Of a stretch of DNA of 64,000 nucleotides, positions 44,560 to 52,482 are shown in pieces; position 1 is the stretch's first letter; each line of letters begins with the position of its first letter. The position numbers were made by a program, and so were the translations under genes. The notes below the pieces were generated by a model. It did no database searches, was not told the DNA's origin, and saw only the letters and a program-made list of their open reading frames with translations. The stretch is from Nitrososphaerota archaeon (lineage in GTDB: Archaea > Thermoproteota > Nitrososphaeria > Nitrososphaerales > JACPRH01): contig JACPRH010000028.1 in assembly GCA_016190055.1 (NCBI GenBank), positions 1 through 64,000 on the forward strand, written 5' to 3'.

Positions 44560-45276
44560 ATGTCTATAGTTAAGGATTCACTGTCAAAAAAGACTTTAAG
44601 CGACGAGATGGATCTCGCTAATCTAGCTAATACTCGTAGACAGGTCTACAAGCTTCTCAGCACAATGTACCTGCGATCCCCTGACAAAAAAGTTACGCGA
44701 TCGCTTAGCCAATTTTTCTCCGAACCGAAGACCAGTGTCTTCCTAGAAAAAATACCGGAAAATGTGAGAAAAAGCTTTCTTAAAATAAGCTCTAGCATAA
44801 CGTCCAGTGGAGATGGCCAGAAATCGCTGCAAATTGACTTCACTAATCTGCTACGGGGGTTCAGACCAAATATTCCTCCGCTGCCGCCCTACGAATCTGT
44901 CTATAGAGGTGAAGATCGCACCTTCGGCGTCTCAACTTTCAACGTATCCTCTGAATACGCGAATGCAGACGTAAAGATCGCTGATGAATATCGGGGGGAA
45001 CCGCCTGACCATATAGGTATCGAGCTTGATTTCATGGCGCACCTTTGCAGGCTGGAAGCAAAAGCTTGGCATGAATGCGACTATGAGAAGTGCCTAGAGA
45101 TTTTGAAGCAAGAGACGCGGTTCCTTGAGGAGCACCTAATGATCTGGGTGTTCAACTTTTGCGACCAAATAAAGAATCACAGTCGAACTGACTTCTACAT
45201 AGGGTTAGCTGAAGCTACAGAAAACTGGGTCGATTTAGATTATGAGCAGATCAACGACATCAGCAAATCTTGGTAG
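44560..45276 (+). CDS. TorD-family chaperone of operon 2
   Basis: A 238-residue TorD protein with RRQVYKLLSTMYL, LPPYESVYRGE and EPPDHIGIELDFMAHL, the three conserved blocks. It should bind the twin-arginine leader of the 861-residue Mo subunit during cofactor insertion. Overlaps the polyferredoxin gene by 35 bases. Arr, Arx and Ttr-type clusters commonly carry such a chaperone. Confidence 0.87.
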   Translation: MSIVKDSLSKKTLSDEMDLANLANTRRQVYKLLSTMYLRSPDKKVTRSLSQFFSEPKTSVFLEKIPENVRKSFLKISSSITSSGDGQKSLQIDFTNLLRGFRPNIPPLPPYESVYRGEDRTFGVSTFNVSSEYANADVKIADEYRGEPPDHIGIELDFMAHLCRLEAKAWHECDYEKCLEILKQETRFLEEHLMIWVFNFCDQIKNHSRTDFYIGLAEATENWVDLDYEQINDISKSW

Positions 45277-46852
45277 TGACTCGGCTGAATGCATCTCATC
45301 TGATTGCAGGCTGATAATTGATGTCTGCAAACATTCAGAAACATTGAAGGTAGACTGGGACAAACTCAATCTGACTCTGAAGGAACTAGCTCCAGATGTC
45401 ACAGTAACCAGATCAATATGCGAATCGCCAATACGATTAGCTGAGCTAGTCAAAGATGACTACTCGCGGGGTGTTGTTATAGTTGGGTGCGGAGATGCGG
45501 ATCATTTCAGACGGTACAGGCATGCTGGCGCGTCGAAGATCCCGCCTAACTACATAGAGGTCGCTGATCTCCGGTTACTCAATGCATACGGCCACGATTA
45601 TGATGCCTTCAATTTCAATGTGGAACTTCACATTGTGAGGGCAGCTCATGCCTCTGAGCTTCACCTTCAACCTAAACACAAGCCTTTCCAGTTCTCAAAC
45701 ACCGTTTCGAGAAGACAGTTCTTCAGAGCAGCTACTGCAACTCTAGAGGAATACTCTGATACTCCTGCTTACCAAAGTAGGCTCTGTGCACCATACATCA
45801 AATATTGCACCCATTGCGTAAGTGCCTGCCATTATGGGGCTGTGCGGAAAGACGGATTAGTCATAACGTTCGACGATGATAAATGCAACTTATGCGGAGC
45901 CTGTGTAGTAGACTGCCCTAACGGCGCGCTTCAAAATCCAAACTTATCAGATGTACAGCTGGTAAACCTCTTAGAGTCCGCTGCATCTGAATCCACTGAT
46001 TACTCGCGTCGAGGCATTATCTTCACCTGTGACCAAGGTATCTGGGCAATATTGAAGCAGGAGAGCGCACCAAAACTACCTAAAGGTGTAGGCGTTGTCA
46101 AAATGTCATGCGTAGCCGCCGTAGGTTCCTTACACTACATGGTTGCGGCAGCACTAAACATAGATCTGTTAGCTCTTTGTCCAAACAGCCTCTGTAAAAG
46201 AAAAGTTGCTTTGAATCTCGGCCGAAGCGCTTCAGAGATAGTGAACAATATCGTTAAAGAGGCAAAGCGGCCTTCTCCAAACATAAGGCTTATTGAAACA
46301 GAGATAAAAGATGACGTCGTATCGCTTTTAAATCAAGCTCTAACGCCAAAAACGATTGCTGATAGGCTTCCTGTGCTGGATACGGGTTCGAAGAGGCGGT
46401 TGCTCACGACTGCTTTGTCAAGTATCGCTTCGGGCGTAGACTTTGGGTTTAAAGGAGTCGGGTCGCCTTTCTGTAACGTCTCGGTTGATACTGATACTTG
46501 CACCCTGTGCGGTGCCTGTTCAAGAGTCTGTCCCGAAAATGCTCTTGAATCGATAGATGAAATATCATCTCTAGCCCTTGTTTTCACTCCGGAGAAATGC
46601 TCATTCTGTTACGCATGCGAAGCGGCATGTCCCGAGCATTCAATACATGTAGAACGGGCCTTTAATCCAAAAGAACTCATTGAAGATGTAAAGGTGATGA
46701 AGATAAAGGACAGTAAAGCTACCTGTCTAAAGTGCGGAGGCTACCTAGGTCCAGCGCGAAAGTTAGAAAAAGTGGAGAAACTACTCTCAACTAATGGCGT
46801 AGATATGCATAACCATATCTATCTGTGCGTATACTGTAAATCACAACGTTGA
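45242..46852 (+). CDS. HdrA/MvhD-like polyferredoxin (operon 2)
   Basis: A 536-residue soluble Fe-S protein. Residues 20-135 resemble the N-terminal domain of HdrA (CRLIIDVCKH ... VVIVGCGDADHF). Then come ferredoxin motifs YCTHCVSACH (189-198) and CNLCGACVVDCP (215-225), a segment around 260-345 like the MvhD/FlpD hydrogenase delta subunit (FTCDQGIW, VVKMSC, LALCPNSLCKRK), two more ferredoxins (CTLCGACSRVCP, CSFCYACEAACP), and a terminal CxxC...CxxC zinc-ribbon. SRRQFFRAA at 156-164 looks like an internal twin-arginine motif. It may bring electrons from cytoplasmic donors to the membrane complex; that is inference. Confidence 0.8.
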   Translation: MSRSTTSANLGSDSAECISSDCRLIIDVCKHSETLKVDWDKLNLTLKELAPDVTVTRSICESPIRLAELVKDDYSRGVVIVGCGDADHFRRYRHAGASKIPPNYIEVADLRLLNAYGHDYDAFNFNVELHIVRAAHASELHLQPKHKPFQFSNTVSRRQFFRAATATLEEYSDTPAYQSRLCAPYIKYCTHCVSACHYGAVRKDGLVITFDDDKCNLCGACVVDCPNGALQNPNLSDVQLVNLLESAASESTDYSRRGIIFTCDQGIWAILKQESAPKLPKGVGVVKMSCVAAVGSLHYMVAAALNIDLLALCPNSLCKRKVALNLGRSASEIVNNIVKEAKRPSPNIRLIETEIKDDVVSLLNQALTPKTIADRLPVLDTGSKRRLLTTALSSIASGVDFGFKGVGSPFCNVSVDTDTCTLCGACSRVCPENALESIDEISSLALVFTPEKCSFCYACEAACPEHSIHVERAFNPKELIEDVKVMKIKDSKATCLKCGGYLGPARKLEKVEKLLSTNGVDMHNHIYLCVYCKSQR

Positions 46853-46930
46853 AAGCACTACGGCCTCACGATTAATGACCGTATCTCGAACTGTTTCGCT
46901 TTTAGATATTCGACGCGGATATTTCTTTGC

Positions 46931-47088
46931 TCAGGCTCCTTGGAGACCTGCGGCGCCACCGGTAGCATTGTGTTCCCTGAATAAAAATAATTTCTTTCTA
47001 GTCCAAAGCGCAACATTTACGAGGCTTATCATAACCGGAACCTCAATTAAGGGTCCCACCACCGTTGCAAATGCTTTCTGCGAAGCGT
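46931..47088 (-). pseudogene. C-terminal remnant of an ACR3 arsenite efflux gene
   Basis: Read on the minus strand from 47088, this stretch encodes [18 protein letters not shown] followed by [17 protein letters not shown], then a new tail and a stop at 46931-46933. It matches the end of the intact ACR3 at 47.9 kb ([17 protein letters not shown], then [10 protein letters not shown]). Homology stops abruptly at 47088. The opposite-strand frame of 71 codons here is its shadow. An N-terminal ACR3 fragment in the same orientation lies at 52.2-52.4 kb. Confidence 0.8.
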
Positions 47089-47450
47089 AAAGTTCCAAGC
47101 GCTTTTAAGACACCAATGTTGATGATACTTGCTCAATCTAAGCAATTTGAAAAGTAATATTGTTAAGTTATACTTTGGTGGGTAAAGAATTTGCCTGTAC
47201 ACGTATCCAGAAATTGTTTTTGTTAAGATTGCCGATTGACCGTTAGTTGTGAGTCCCATCGGCCAGATACCAAAATGATCACGGGCACCCCATTTCATTC
47301 TCGGCCCGTTCACGCGAGTTCCACCTACCGAATTATAACTGTAGGAAAAGATTAGCTAAAATTCTGGTCTACCTAGTTCAGTGTCAGATAGTTCTGCGAG
47401 TAACCTGCGGAGAAATCGTGACTTCTTTTTTTAATTCTTCAATGAAATGT
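47089..47450. other. Intergenic stretch between acr3 remnant and arsC
   Basis: About 360 bases. A minus-strand frame at 47047-47313 includes WGARDHFGIWPMGL and looks mildly protein-like but overlaps the acr3 remnant in a wrong frame and has no neighbour or family support. Nothing else is seen. Confidence 0.4.
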
Positions 47451-47885
47451 TTAGCTTTTTGCAAGCTCAGCGACTCTTCGCTCGATCTCGTCTCTGATTC
47501 TTCTTATTTCCTCTACTGGTTTTCCTTTCGGGTCTTCAAGATCCCAGTCTACCAGCTTCTTCTGCATCTGGGCAAGCATCGGTCTGGGACATACTGCTTC
47601 TACAGAGCAGCCCATAGTGATAACAAGACTGGCCTCCTCGATCATTTCATTGGTAAGCATCTTAGGCTTGTTTGACGAGATGTCGATGCCTTTCTCCTGC
47701 ATCAACTGGACAACCACCGGGTTTACTACTTCAGCGGGGTTTGTTCCTGCGCTGGACGCTGACAAACCGTATTTTTTGGTGAAGCCCTCAGCCATCTGGC
47801 TTCTCCCAGAGTTCCCAACACATACGAAAAGAATGTGCTGCTGTCGTTGTTGTTTTTGTTTTTGCGGGATTATCGTCAGATACAC
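47451..47885 (-). CDS. arsC: Arsenate reductase, low-molecular-weight phosphatase type (copy 2)
   Basis: A 144-residue ArsC with the CVGNSGRS P-loop, cysteines in VITMGCSVEAVC and a helical C-terminus (EIRRIRDEIERRVAEL). It is very close to the copy at 24.1 kb but has a glutamine-rich N-terminal extension of about 16 residues. It starts 9 bases after the end of acr3, so the pair form an arsenate reduction/arsenite export operon under the ArsR-type operator upstream of acr3. Confidence 0.92.
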   Translation of the reverse strand: MYLTIIPQKQKQQRQQHILFVCVGNSGRSQMAEGFTKKYGLSASSAGTNPAEVVNPVVVQLMQEKGIDISSNKPKMLTNEMIEEASLVITMGCSVEAVCPRPMLAQMQKKLVDWDLEDPKGKPVEEIRRIRDEIERRVAELAKS

Positions 47886-47894
47886 CTGCTGATG

Positions 47895-49058
47895 CTAATG
47901 GTGGCGTCGATTATGATGGCGATGACGACGATCACGATGATGATGGTGATGACTATGTTCTTGTTCTGGTTCGATCTGTTTCTTAGATGGAAATAACTTC
48001 TCTCTGCTCCAGAGGGCGACGTTTACGAGGCTTATCATCACGGGTACTTCGATTAATGGGCCGACTACAGCCGCAAAAGCTTCCTGTGAAGCGAGCCCGA
48101 ACACTGAAACGGCGACGGCGATAGCTAGCTCGAAGTTGTTGCTCGCGGCTGTGAAGGCAAGAGATGTGGTTCTGGCATAACCCACTCTAGCGTAGTAGCC
48201 GGTAATGAATGAGACGCCGAACATAACAACGAAGTATATCAGAAGAGGAGCTGCGACCCGCAGCACATCAAGCGGCAAACTAACGATATACTCACCTTTC
48301 AGAGAGAACATTACTACAATGGTGAAGAGAAGCGCGATAAGCGAAGTGGGGCTCAGCTTAGCCAGAAACTTCTCCTCATACCACTCCCTGCCCTTTGCTC
48401 GCAGAAAGTAGAATCTGGTCAACATCCCCGCGAAGAACGGTATACCCAGATAGACAGCTACCGATGTAGCCACCTCCCCCATGGAAATGTTGACTGCTGC
48501 TGCAGTCATTCCTTCTCCAGATATCCAGCCTCCTGCAATCGTGATGTAGAAGTAGACCAGCACCGAGTAGAACACAATCTGGAACACAGAGTTTAACGCG
48601 ACAAGAATAGTAGCCCACTCGTTATCTCCCTTCGCCAAGCCATTCCAAACAATCACCATCGCGATGCAGCGAGCCAAACCAATCAGAATCACCCCGTTCC
48701 TGAGATCAGGATAGTCAGCAAGAAAGATCCACGCCAACACAAACATCAGAAGAGGCCCGATCACCCAGTTCAACACAAGAGAAGCAGACAGCATTGCTTT
48801 CGAGCCGCTTGCACCCACAATCTTTCTCAGCTCTTCGTAGCGGATCTTCGCTAAAGGTGGGTACATCATCCAGATCAAGCCAACAGCTATCGGGATTGAG
48901 GTGGTGCCGAGGCTCATTGCGCCTATGATCTCGGATGTCTTTGGGAAGATATATCCAAGACCTACGCCGAGCAGCATTGCCAAGAATATCCAGAGCGTTA
49001 AAAACCTGCTTAGCCATGGGAGCCGCCCGTTGGCTCCTTCTCCTTCATCACTGCACAT
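47895..49058 (-). CDS. acr3: ACR3-family arsenite efflux permease with histidine-rich tail
   Basis: A 387-residue ten-helix permease: [21 protein letters not shown] in the first half, the conserved cysteine in [21 protein letters not shown], and [19 protein letters not shown] near the end are the ACR3 hallmarks. It expels arsenite using the proton gradient. The last 25 residues are unusually rich in histidine ([15 protein letters not shown]), absent from the remnant copies, and might bind metal. The ATG at 49058 lies 20-odd bases from the operator/TATA at 49080-49101. Confidence 0.95.
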   Translation of the reverse strand: MCSDEGEGANGRLPWLSRFLTLWIFLAMLLGVGLGYIFPKTSEIIGAMSLGTTSIPIAVGLIWMMYPPLAKIRYEELRKIVGASGSKAMLSASLVLNWVIGPLLMFVLAWIFLADYPDLRNGVILIGLARCIAMVIVWNGLAKGDNEWATILVALNSVFQIVFYSVLVYFYITIAGGWISGEGMTAAAVNISMGEVATSVAVYLGIPFFAGMLTRFYFLRAKGREWYEEKFLAKLSPTSLIALLFTIVVMFSLKGEYIVSLPLDVLRVAAPLLIYFVVMFGVSFITGYYARVGYARTTSLAFTAASNNFELAIAVAVSVFGLASQEAFAAVVGPLIEVPVMISLVNVALWSREKLFPSKKQIEPEQEHSHHHHHRDRRHRHHNRRHH

Positions 49059-49079
49059 CCATTAGACTAGACGTAGAAA

Positions 49080-49101
49080 CATATTTAACTTTGTCTATAT
49101 G
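49080..49101 (-). promoter_or_regulatory. ArsR-type operator/promoter of acr3-arsC
   Basis: Dyad CATAT-N12-ATATG with core TTAACTTTGTCT. An identical-plan site lies in the arsM/arsR intergenic region. On the minus strand the element contains the TATA-like TTAAATATG 22-30 bases before the acr3 ATG, so a bound repressor would block TBP. Confidence 0.7.
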
Positions 49102-49224
49102 ATGTGGGGAAGGTAGTGAAGGGTCGTGCCTAGCACGCCTCCTACTTTTGCATAAAGAACAATTGAGCCGGTGGCTAAAACCACGACAATGAACGTGCCA
49201 ATGACTTACTTCGGCAAAGAGCCT
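49102..49224. other. Spacer between acr3 promoter and arsM 3' end
   Basis: About 120 bases separating the 3' end of arsM from the acr3 promoter. Nothing coding is seen. Confidence 0.4.
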
Positions 49225-50013
49225 CTAGTCGCCCTTGACAGCCTTGACAGTAATGCTCGCCACGTTTCTTCCGCCTGTTTGCTCGCTGTCCTTCATGTAT
49301 GGCACTTCACTGATGACCTCAATCTTCGAGAAGCCTGCCTTCCTTATGCTTTCAAGATAGTTTTCCCTAGTCAGCGCGCCGTCAATGCATTCGCACCATT
49401 TTTCAGCATCAACAGACTCGCCGTGAACTTCCTTGTCAGTTACAAGGTCGGATATGATCATCCTTCCACCGTCCTTTAGGATGCGGTGGATCTGTCTGAA
49501 CGTTGCTGTTTTGTCTATTGTCAGGTTGATCACGCAGTTGCTGATAACAAGATCAACGCTGTTATCGTCAACGGGAAGTGTTTCTTCAATGTCTCCCTTT
49601 CTAAATTCAACGTTTGTGTAGCCGTTGGTTCTTGCATTGCTCCTAGCTTTTTCTAGCATCTCGTCAGTCATGTCTATGCCGATCGCTTTGCCAGACTGTC
49701 CAACTTTGTTAGCGGCAATGAACACATCAATGCCGGCACCGGATCCTAAGTCAACTACAACTTCTCCTTCCTTGATGTCGGCAAACCTAGTTGGTGCGCC
49801 GCACCCTACTCCAAGAATTGATTCACTCGGTATTGATTCTAATTCACTCTGCCCATACCCTATCGACTTTGCAGCCTGCTGACTTCTTAGTGACGATATT
49901 GGTATGATGTTGGATGATGGAGAGCAACAGTCTCCTGGCATGCAGCAATTTTCCGTATTGCCAGATACAGCGATCTTGCCGTAGCGCTCCTTTACCTTAT
50001 CTTTGATTTGCAT
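49225..50013 (-). CDS. arsM: Arsenite S-adenosylmethionine methyltransferase
   Basis: A 262-residue methyltransferase. The SAM motif VVDLGSGAGIDVFIAA is preceded by LGVGCGAPTRFADI; As-binding cysteines occur in NCCMPGDCC near the N-terminus, in ISNCVINL and in WCECIDGAL. It methylates arsenite, forming volatile or less retained methylarsenicals. The ATG at 50013 is 26 bases from the operator shared with arsR, suggesting a nearly leaderless message. Confidence 0.95.
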   Translation of the reverse strand: MQIKDKVKERYGKIAVSGNTENCCMPGDCCSPSSNIIPISSLRSQQAAKSIGYGQSELESIPSESILGVGCGAPTRFADIKEGEVVVDLGSGAGIDVFIAANKVGQSGKAIGIDMTDEMLEKARSNARTNGYTNVEFRKGDIEETLPVDDNSVDLVISNCVINLTIDKTATFRQIHRILKDGGRMIISDLVTDKEVHGESVDAEKWCECIDGALTRENYLESIRKAGFSKIEVISEVPYMKDSEQTGGRNVASITVKAVKGD

Positions 50014-50038
50014 ATCAACGGTCGATGATGTGAAGAAA

Positions 50039-50070
50039 CATATTTAACTTTGTCGATATGATAGGAGTGT
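50039..50070. promoter_or_regulatory. Divergent arsM/arsR operator-promoter
   Basis: CATAT-N12-ATATG dyad at 50039-50060 with spacer TTAACTTTGTCG, nearly identical to the site before acr3. It contains the arsM TATA (TTAAATATG, minus strand). Toward arsR a GGAG at 50064-50067 precedes the GTG. Confidence 0.72.
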
Positions 50071-50466
50071 GTGAACGAAGACATTACAACAGCGCGGCTA
50101 GGCCGACTGGTCTTATCAGAGCGCTGCAACTGCACCTCTCAGAACGCCGAAGCGTACGCCGCTGAACTGAAGACACTGGCCGCAAGTCTAGGGGAAGACA
50201 CCTCGCTTCGAGCCAAGGAACGATTCTTCAAGGCGTTGGGAGACACGACACGGCTGAAAATAGTGAAGATGTTGGGTATCAGAGAGATGTGTGTCTGTGA
50301 AGTGATGACCGCTTTGGACATCTCGCAGCCAACAGCCTCCCACCATCTAGGCATCCTTGAAAGGGAAGGCATTGTAGAAAAAAGACATGAAGGCAAATGG
50401 GTCATATACAGCCTCTCCACCCGTAAAACAATAGACATAATCGAAGACACACCTACTCAACAGTGA
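50071..50466 (+). CDS. arsR: ArsR-family arsenic-responsive repressor
   Basis: A 131-residue winged-helix repressor. The metal site MCVCEVM corresponds to the classical ELCVCDL As(III) motif in the DNA-recognition region; SQPTASHHLGILEREGIVEKR is the recognition helix and wing. An N-terminal pair, CNC at residues 16-18 region, could add ligands. GTG start at 50071. Divergent from arsM and probably represses arsM, itself and the acr3-arsC operon through the shared CATAT-N12-ATATG sites. Confidence 0.93.
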   Translation: MNEDITTARLGRLVLSERCNCTSQNAEAYAAELKTLAASLGEDTSLRAKERFFKALGDTTRLKIVKMLGIREMCVCEVMTALDISQPTASHHLGILEREGIVEKRHEGKWVIYSLSTRKTIDIIEDTPTQQ

Positions 50467-50770
50467 TTCGATGGTCCCAAACTAGACCCGCTGAACTTCA
50501 TGCGGAAGAATTAGGTAGCAAAGCCATTGCAGCGTAAAGGCCGATAAGTCAGGGGAAGGTATCCACCATCGTAGAGTAGATGTGAGCACATAGTATCCGA
50601 CCGCCTTATCGAATGCAAGTGATGCAAGAATTGAAAGAAGCTATTAGAATAAAGGAGATGACTGTGGAACTACTGGAAAGCAACATCGACTTAGCGAGTC
50701 GACTCTCACACTCGACAACCATACACAGGCATATATATTACTGCGTGCCTATTGGTTTTGTAGATATTTT
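50467..50770. other. Intergenic region with promoter of the ferredoxin pair
   Basis: No firm gene. A 53-codon frame (50613-50774, from ATG) encodes an amphipathic helix-like start, but its end covers the TATA element GCATATATATTAC at about 50728-50740, which sits 30-40 bases before the TTG of the ferredoxin gene, so I read the region as promoter DNA. Confidence 0.45.
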
Positions 50771-51151
50771 TTGAGTCAAGCAAAGTCGTGGCACGGCGTG
50801 GACCGGGATGAGCTGGATTGGTTCCCGTCTCTGGATTACGACAAATGTAGCGGTTGCGGTCTGTGCGCCCTGACCTGCGGCAACAACGTTTTCGGATGGG
50901 TCAGGTCGGAGGGAAAACCGAGAGTTGCCAATCCGAAGAAATGCGTGGTGGGATGTACAACGTGCGCAAGAGTCTGCCCGGAAGACGCAATCACTTTTCC
51001 TTCCGATCCGAAGGACTTTGTCAGAAAGGTTGTGATAAGATACAAGATATTTCCAACTGTAAAGAAGGAACTCGAAGTGAGACTCTCAACGTTCCCAGAC
51101 CATGCCGTTCACCAGCAGACCGCAAGTGTAAGAGAGGCGGAGATGCCCTGA
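50771..51151 (+). CDS. Dicluster [4Fe-4S] ferredoxin-like protein 1
   Basis: A 126-residue protein with two cluster motifs: CSGCGLCALTCG (residues 22-33 region) and CVVGCTTCARVCP, the second with CX3CX2CX3C spacing. A lysine-rich C-terminal extension of 55 residues follows (FVRKVVIRYKIFPTVKKEL). The N-terminal WHGVDRDELDWFPS is shared with the next protein (WHGMDRSEINWHPV), so the genes are a tandem duplication. It is an electron carrier of unknown partner, encoded next to arsR. TTG start. Confidence 0.82.
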   Translation: MSQAKSWHGVDRDELDWFPSLDYDKCSGCGLCALTCGNNVFGWVRSEGKPRVANPKKCVVGCTTCARVCPEDAITFPSDPKDFVRKVVIRYKIFPTVKKELEVRLSTFPDHAVHQQTASVREAEMP

Positions 51152-51152
51152 C

Positions 51153-51491
51153 GTGGAAGGCCAATTTAAGTGGCATGGGATGGACAGGTCAGAAATAAAC
51201 TGGCATCCGGTCATAGATGAGAACAAGTGCACCGGCTGCGGCCTGTGCGTAGTGACGTGCGGTGAGAAGAGAAACGTATTCGGTTACGACAAGCAAAGAA
51301 GAAAGGCGGTCGTCATGTTCCCCGACAATTGCATGGTCGGCTGCATCAACTGTATGGTCGGCTGCCTGTGGAACGCGATCTCCTTCCCAGACGAGCAGAC
51401 GATAAAGAACATGGCGAGATCTTTGCCCAAGGAAGCTCTTGCAAAGGAACTTGCCCAGAAAATTGAGAAAAATCCTGAATTGGTGATGTAG
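51153..51491 (+). CDS. Dicluster [4Fe-4S] ferredoxin-like protein 2
   Basis: A 112-residue paralogue of the preceding protein. Motifs are CTGCGLCVVTCG and CMVGCINCMVGC; the last lacks the usual following proline. The GTG start overlaps the previous stop (TGACGTGG), so the two are cotranslated. The paired proteins might form a heterodimeric electron carrier. A link to arsenic metabolism is positional only. Confidence 0.82.
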   Translation: MEGQFKWHGMDRSEINWHPVIDENKCTGCGLCVVTCGEKRNVFGYDKQRRKAVVMFPDNCMVGCINCMVGCLWNAISFPDEQTIKNMARSLPKEALAKELAQKIEKNPELVM

Positions 51492-51776
51492 ATTGGTGGG
51501 CCGGAAATGCATTCGTTCCTCTGGACAGGTTCTCGCCAACCCCGTGAAAAACACCTGACGGGACGGTTGATCGGACTATTCATAAGCGGATGTCCTCTCA
51601 ATCACGCACGAAATATCGGTTGAAAAACACTAAAGGCCATCTCATAAATTGTACGACGGCCAAGATAAGACAACTAGTAGCGAAAGCCTTGTAACGTAAA
51701 TGTCAGGAAGAATCTAACTGCAACAGCCAGATTCCAATTACCGGTAAGTCGAGAAAGAAGGAGAAGAGCGATTTTT
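51492..51776. other. Intergenic, no feature seen
   Basis: About 285 bases between the second ferredoxin gene and the convergent tatA end. I see no gene, repeat or clear regulatory element. Confidence 0.4.
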
Positions 51777-52091
51777 TCAGGATGTTTTTTCGAGCACCTT
51801 TCGCACGTCTTCACGGAGCTGCTCATCGCTCTTTCCTTCGACCGGTATTCCGAATGAGGTCGCCGCCTTCTCTAGCTTCTCTCGTTCAGCTGGCTGCTTC
51901 TTCGCGTTTTCCCGATCTTTCCGTATCTCCGCCTCACCCTCAACCTTGCCTCTCTCGAATTCGCCTCGTGCCCGACCAACCGAGCGAGCAAGATCCGGAA
52001 TCTTTTTGGCGCCGAAGAGCAAGACAACAACCACAATAATGAGGATAATCCACTCTTCACCCCTAATACCGAGCTGCATAGAATTTAACAT
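51777..52091 (-). CDS. tatA: Twin-arginine translocase subunit TatA
   Basis: A 104-residue TatA/TatE protein. One membrane helix (EEWIILIIVVVVLLFG), then the FGAKKIPDLARSVGRARGEF amphipathic hinge-helix and a long charged C-terminal tail. TatA forms the Tat channel with TatC. The two Tat-exported molybdoenzymes in this window would be clients. No tatC gene is in view. Located between the ferredoxin pair and the acr3 fragment. Confidence 0.9.
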   Translation of the reverse strand: MLNSMQLGIRGEEWIILIIVVVVLLFGAKKIPDLARSVGRARGEFERGKVEGEAEIRKDRENAKKQPAEREKLEKAATSFGIPVEGKSDEQLREDVRKVLEKTS

Positions 52092-52138
52092 TAATTTTGT
52101 CTCCTAAACTTATCTTGACACACTTTTATCCTTTTTTC

Positions 52139-52441
52139 TTACGTTGCCTTGTTGATATAGCCACCTTTTTCCCTCGCAATTCTCGCCTTAACAGCTTCCC
52201 AACTTGACTGTTTCCTCAACTCTTCATATCGGACAGAGGCTAAAGGCGGATACATCATCCATATCAACCCAACCGCAATCGGAATTGAAGTGGTACCGAA
52301 GCTGATTGAACCAATGATTGCAGACATCTCTGGGAACACATACCCAAGGCCTACGCCAATCAGCATTGCCAAGAATATCCAGACTGTTAGGAACCTACTC
52401 AGCCATGAAAGACGGCGATCGGCTCTTTCATCGCTGCACAT
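52139..52441 (-). pseudogene. N-terminal remnant of an ACR3 arsenite efflux gene
   Basis: A 100-residue frame whose first 77 residues (52211-52441) match the start of ACR3 at 47.9 kb almost throughout: MCSDE..., [34 protein letters not shown]. After the lysine the sequence changes to an unrelated 23-residue tail and stops. Only two to three of ten helices remain, so it cannot transport. Together with the C-terminal fragment at 46.9-47.1 kb, same orientation, it frames the ars cluster as two ends of one disrupted gene. Confidence 0.8.
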
Positions 52442-52462
52442 ACACCAAACTACTCATAGAAA

Positions 52463-52482
52463 CATTTGATTTTGTCGATATA
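52463..52482 (-). promoter_or_regulatory. Degenerate ArsR operator upstream of the acr3 remnant
   Basis: The stretch AAACATTTGATTTTGTCGAT followed by ATAAC aligns with the two good operators but has lost two bases in the spacer and one half-site match (CATTT for CATAT). Its decay agrees with the pseudogene status of the downstream fragment. Confidence 0.5.

Noticed and set aside
46875-47090. 71-codon plus-strand frame after the polyferredoxin gene
   Set aside because: It is the antisense shadow of the ACR3 C-terminal remnant, whose minus-strand translation is clearly homologous to ACR3.
47047-47313. 88-residue minus-strand frame containing WGARDHFGIWPMG
   Set aside because: Its 3' end overlaps the ACR3 remnant in the wrong frame and it has no start signal or family match.
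50613-50774. 53-residue frame before the ferredoxin pair
   Set aside because: Its second half covers the TATA region of the ferredoxin promoter and resembles no protein.
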